Shown one piece after another: positions 62,521 to 64,000 of a stretch of 64,000 bases of DNA (the first letter of the stretch is position 1; each line of letters starts with the position of its first letter). Origin of the DNA: Marinomonas profundi (GTDB lineage: Bacteria; Pseudomonadota; Gammaproteobacteria; Pseudomonadales; Marinomonadaceae); assembly GCF_020694005.1 (NCBI RefSeq), contig NZ_CP073013.1:1188578-1252577 (forward strand), in the 5' to 3' direction. The position numbers and the translations under genes are program-made. The notes beneath the pieces were generated by a model. It did no database searches, had not been told where the DNA came from, and saw only the letters and a program-made list of their open reading frames with translations.

Positions 62521-63486
62521 TCAAAACCCTTTTCCGTCGTCTTCCAACACATGACGTTCGATAAAACCTTGCTCTACTAATTGCGTCAACAACGCTTTGG
62601 TTCGCTCTCGGAACATATCTCGTAACAGCCGAACGGTAGGCGTGATTGACTGACGGCTCGGGCTAATCAACCAAAGCTCACCTTGTGGGAGATTATACTC
62701 AGGCATCAGCGACACCACGCGCCCAGCCAGTAGATCCTGAGCAATATCCAAGCAAGACTTAACCGCCACACCTTTACCAGCCACGCACCAACGCCTCACT
62801 AAATCCCCATCATTTGACGCACAATAGGCGCTGGGCTTAATTTTGTAAGAGCGCTCGGCGCCAGACTCTTTACATGAGAAGTGCCACGTGTCGTTCAAAA
62901 TATTCTGTAATTGATAAAACAGACATTGATGATTTAACAAATCTTTTGGCTGCGTAGGTGTGCCATGTAATTCAAGATACTCAGGACTCGCCACCAGCAA
63001 TCTAGGCACATTACAAATTTTAAAACCATACAAATTCGAGTCGGCAGGCGCGCCATAACGCAGTGCAATATCCAACGCATCACGATAGAAATCGACATTG
63101 CTGTCGCTCACGTGCGCTCTAAGAGTAACCTGTGGATACTGCACCATAAAATCATCGACCCAAGGAATGGCGATATTTCGGCCCAAATCCGATGACACCG
63201 CAAGACGAATCTCGCCACTAATAATGCCCAAATCATTATGAATGGTTTGCTTTGCCTGATCCAACATAGACAGCGCCGCCGTGCATTGCGGCAAATAACG
63301 TTCGCCCGCAGTAGAAAGGCGCAAATGGCGCGTCGTACGCACAAAAAGCTCCACTCCTAACGCCACCTCCACACGCTTAACAGCTGCGCTGGCCGTCGCC
63401 ATCTGCATATCCAAATGGGTGGCCGCCGCCGTAATGCTGCGAAACTCCGCCACTTTAAGCACAACCCGCAAATCTTCTAGCTGCAT
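62521..63486 (-). CDS. LysR-type regulator of the nitroreductase gene
   Basis: A 321-residue LysR protein: HTH about 14-37 (FRSITAAATHLDMQMATASAAVKRVE), effector domain from 90. It diverges from the nitroreductase gene with a perfect 27-bp palindrome between them. Confidence 0.87.
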   Translation of the reverse strand: MQLEDLRVVLKVAEFRSITAAATHLDMQMATASAAVKRVEVALGVELFVRTTRHLRLSTAGERYLPQCTAALSMLDQAKQTIHNDLGIISGEIRLAVSSDLGRNIAIPWVDDFMVQYPQVTLRAHVSDSNVDFYRDALDIALRYGAPADSNLYGFKICNVPRLLVASPEYLELHGTPTQPKDLLNHQCLFYQLQNILNDTWHFSCKESGAERSYKIKPSAYCASNDGDLVRRWCVAGKGVAVKSCLDIAQDLLAGRVVSLMPEYNLPQGELWLISPSRQSITPTVRLLRDMFRERTKALLTQLVEQGFIERHVLEDDGKGF

Positions 63487-63517
63487 TATTCGACCTTATA
63501 GAGGAGTAATAAACACC

Positions 63518-63544
63518 TTATTATCAAATAATATTTGATAATAA
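63518..63544. promoter_or_regulatory. 27-bp perfect palindrome between lysR and the nitroreductase gene
   Basis: Arms TTATTATCAAATA (63518-63530) and TATTTGATAATAA (63532-63544) around a single A. It lies 32 bp before the LysR start and 119 bp before the nitroreductase start. LysR-type sites are often such AT-rich dyads with the T-N11-A form, so it is probably the operator. Confidence 0.75.
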
Positions 63545-63662
63545 TTCAATAAAACCCCTGTTCTTCATTTAATAAAGCCTCGTTACTATAGCGCCATTCC
63601 TTTTAGCACTTCTTATTTTGTAGAGAAGGCTGAGTTATTTTATCCATCTTGGAGATCAGAAC

Positions 63663-64000
63663 ATGCCACACCCGATTATCGCAGACTTAGAAAAACGCCA
63701 TACCGCCAAGCATTACGATGAAAACAAACGCATTTCAGCGGATGACTTGGCCATCATTTATGAAGCCTTGCGCTTGTCGCCTTCTTCTATTAACTCGCAA
63801 CCGTGGAAATTTATCGTGATTGAAAGCGACAATGCAAAACAACGCTTTAATGATACCTTTGCGAACAAATTTCAGTTTAACCAAAAACACGCAAAAGCGG
63901 CCTCGCACACGATTTTATTTGCCCACAAAACCCACTACAAGCGTGACGATTACGCAAAAGTCGTCGACAAAGGCATTAAAGACGGTCGCACCAAAGCTGA
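63663..64000 (+). CDS. NAD(P)H nitroreductase, NfsB-like, 3' end outside window
   Basis: From ATG 63663 about 113 codons are visible before the edge. They begin MPHPIIADLEKRHTAKHYD and continue ALRLSPSSINSQPWKFIVIE, the FMN-binding region of the nitroreductase/oxidoreductase family, then ASHTILFAHKTHYKRDDY. The enzyme reduces nitro compounds or quinones using NAD(P)H. GGAG lies about 10 nt upstream. The LysR gene to the left is the likely regulator. Confidence 0.87.
   Translation, partial: MPHPIIADLEKRHTAKHYDENKRISADDLAIIYEALRLSPSSINSQPWKFIVIESDNAKQRFNDTFANKFQFNQKHAKAASHTILFAHKTHYKRDDYAKVVDKGIKDGRTKA

Overview
The window looks like a chromosomal segment of a marine gammaproteobacterium of the Marinomonas/Oceanospirillales type. 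This is inferred from moderate GC, the protein families present, several TTG starts, a FagA-FumC iron-regulated pair, a TRAP uptake operon and uronate and catechol enzymes. No rRNA, tRNA, CRISPR array or prophage was seen. The left edge cuts a nucleotidyltransferase (MNT-type) gene on the minus strand; the right edge cuts a nitroreductase gene.

Region 1 (about 0.5-26.4 kb) is a surface-polysaccharide region. A minus-strand yjbEFGH operon (YjbE, YjbF lipoprotein, YjbG, YjbH) diverges from a plus-strand group: a Wzi-like outer-membrane protein, a large SLBB export protein and a Wzz-like chain-length protein. A GT4 glycosyltransferase, an O-antigen ligase, a GT8 glycosyltransferase, phosphomannomutase (manB) and mannose-1-phosphate guanylyltransferase (manC) follow. 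The manB-manC pair was duplicated. The second manB survives only as a 5' fragment, and two IS elements (IS5/IS1182-like and IS66), a 7-bp tandem repeat and a relic of an Atu4866-domain gene sit between the copies. An IS10-like (IS4 family) element has inserted into a palindromic repeat after the GT4 gene. Two LysO-like lysine exporter paralogues lie 18 kb apart.

Region 2 (26.5-39.7 kb) is metabolic: azoreductase with a divergent LysR regulator; a uronate-breakdown group (RpiB-family isomerase, KdgF, KdgR, KduD); glutathione-dependent formaldehyde detoxification (class III ADH and S-formylglutathione hydrolase) with its own LysR regulator and a strong inverted-repeat operator; catechol 1,2-dioxygenase beside a decapitated LysR gene.

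Region 3 (39.7-48.1 kb) carries fagA-fumC under Fur boxes, slyD, a lipoprotein/MscS pair, yebG under an almost perfect LexA box, lpxO and an ABC exporter.

Region 4 (48.4-64 kb) has a zinc-binding metallopeptidase-like protein; a LacI regulator with a perfect 20-bp operator in front of a TRAP-kinase-reductase operon that best fits 2-ketogluconate (or a related keto-sugar acid) use; an L-lactate dehydrogenase with a LysR regulator; a RES/Xre toxin-antitoxin pair; a frameshifted Xre-type antitoxin relic; a nucleoside-recognition membrane protein with an in-frame amber codon; Lrp, YcaQ-like glycosylase and LysR/nitroreductase genes.

Intergenic spaces throughout carry two related families of palindromic repeats: about 40-bp REP/BIME-like units very like those of enteric bacteria, and a roughly 120-bp element present in three copies. 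They explain most of the long non-coding gaps.
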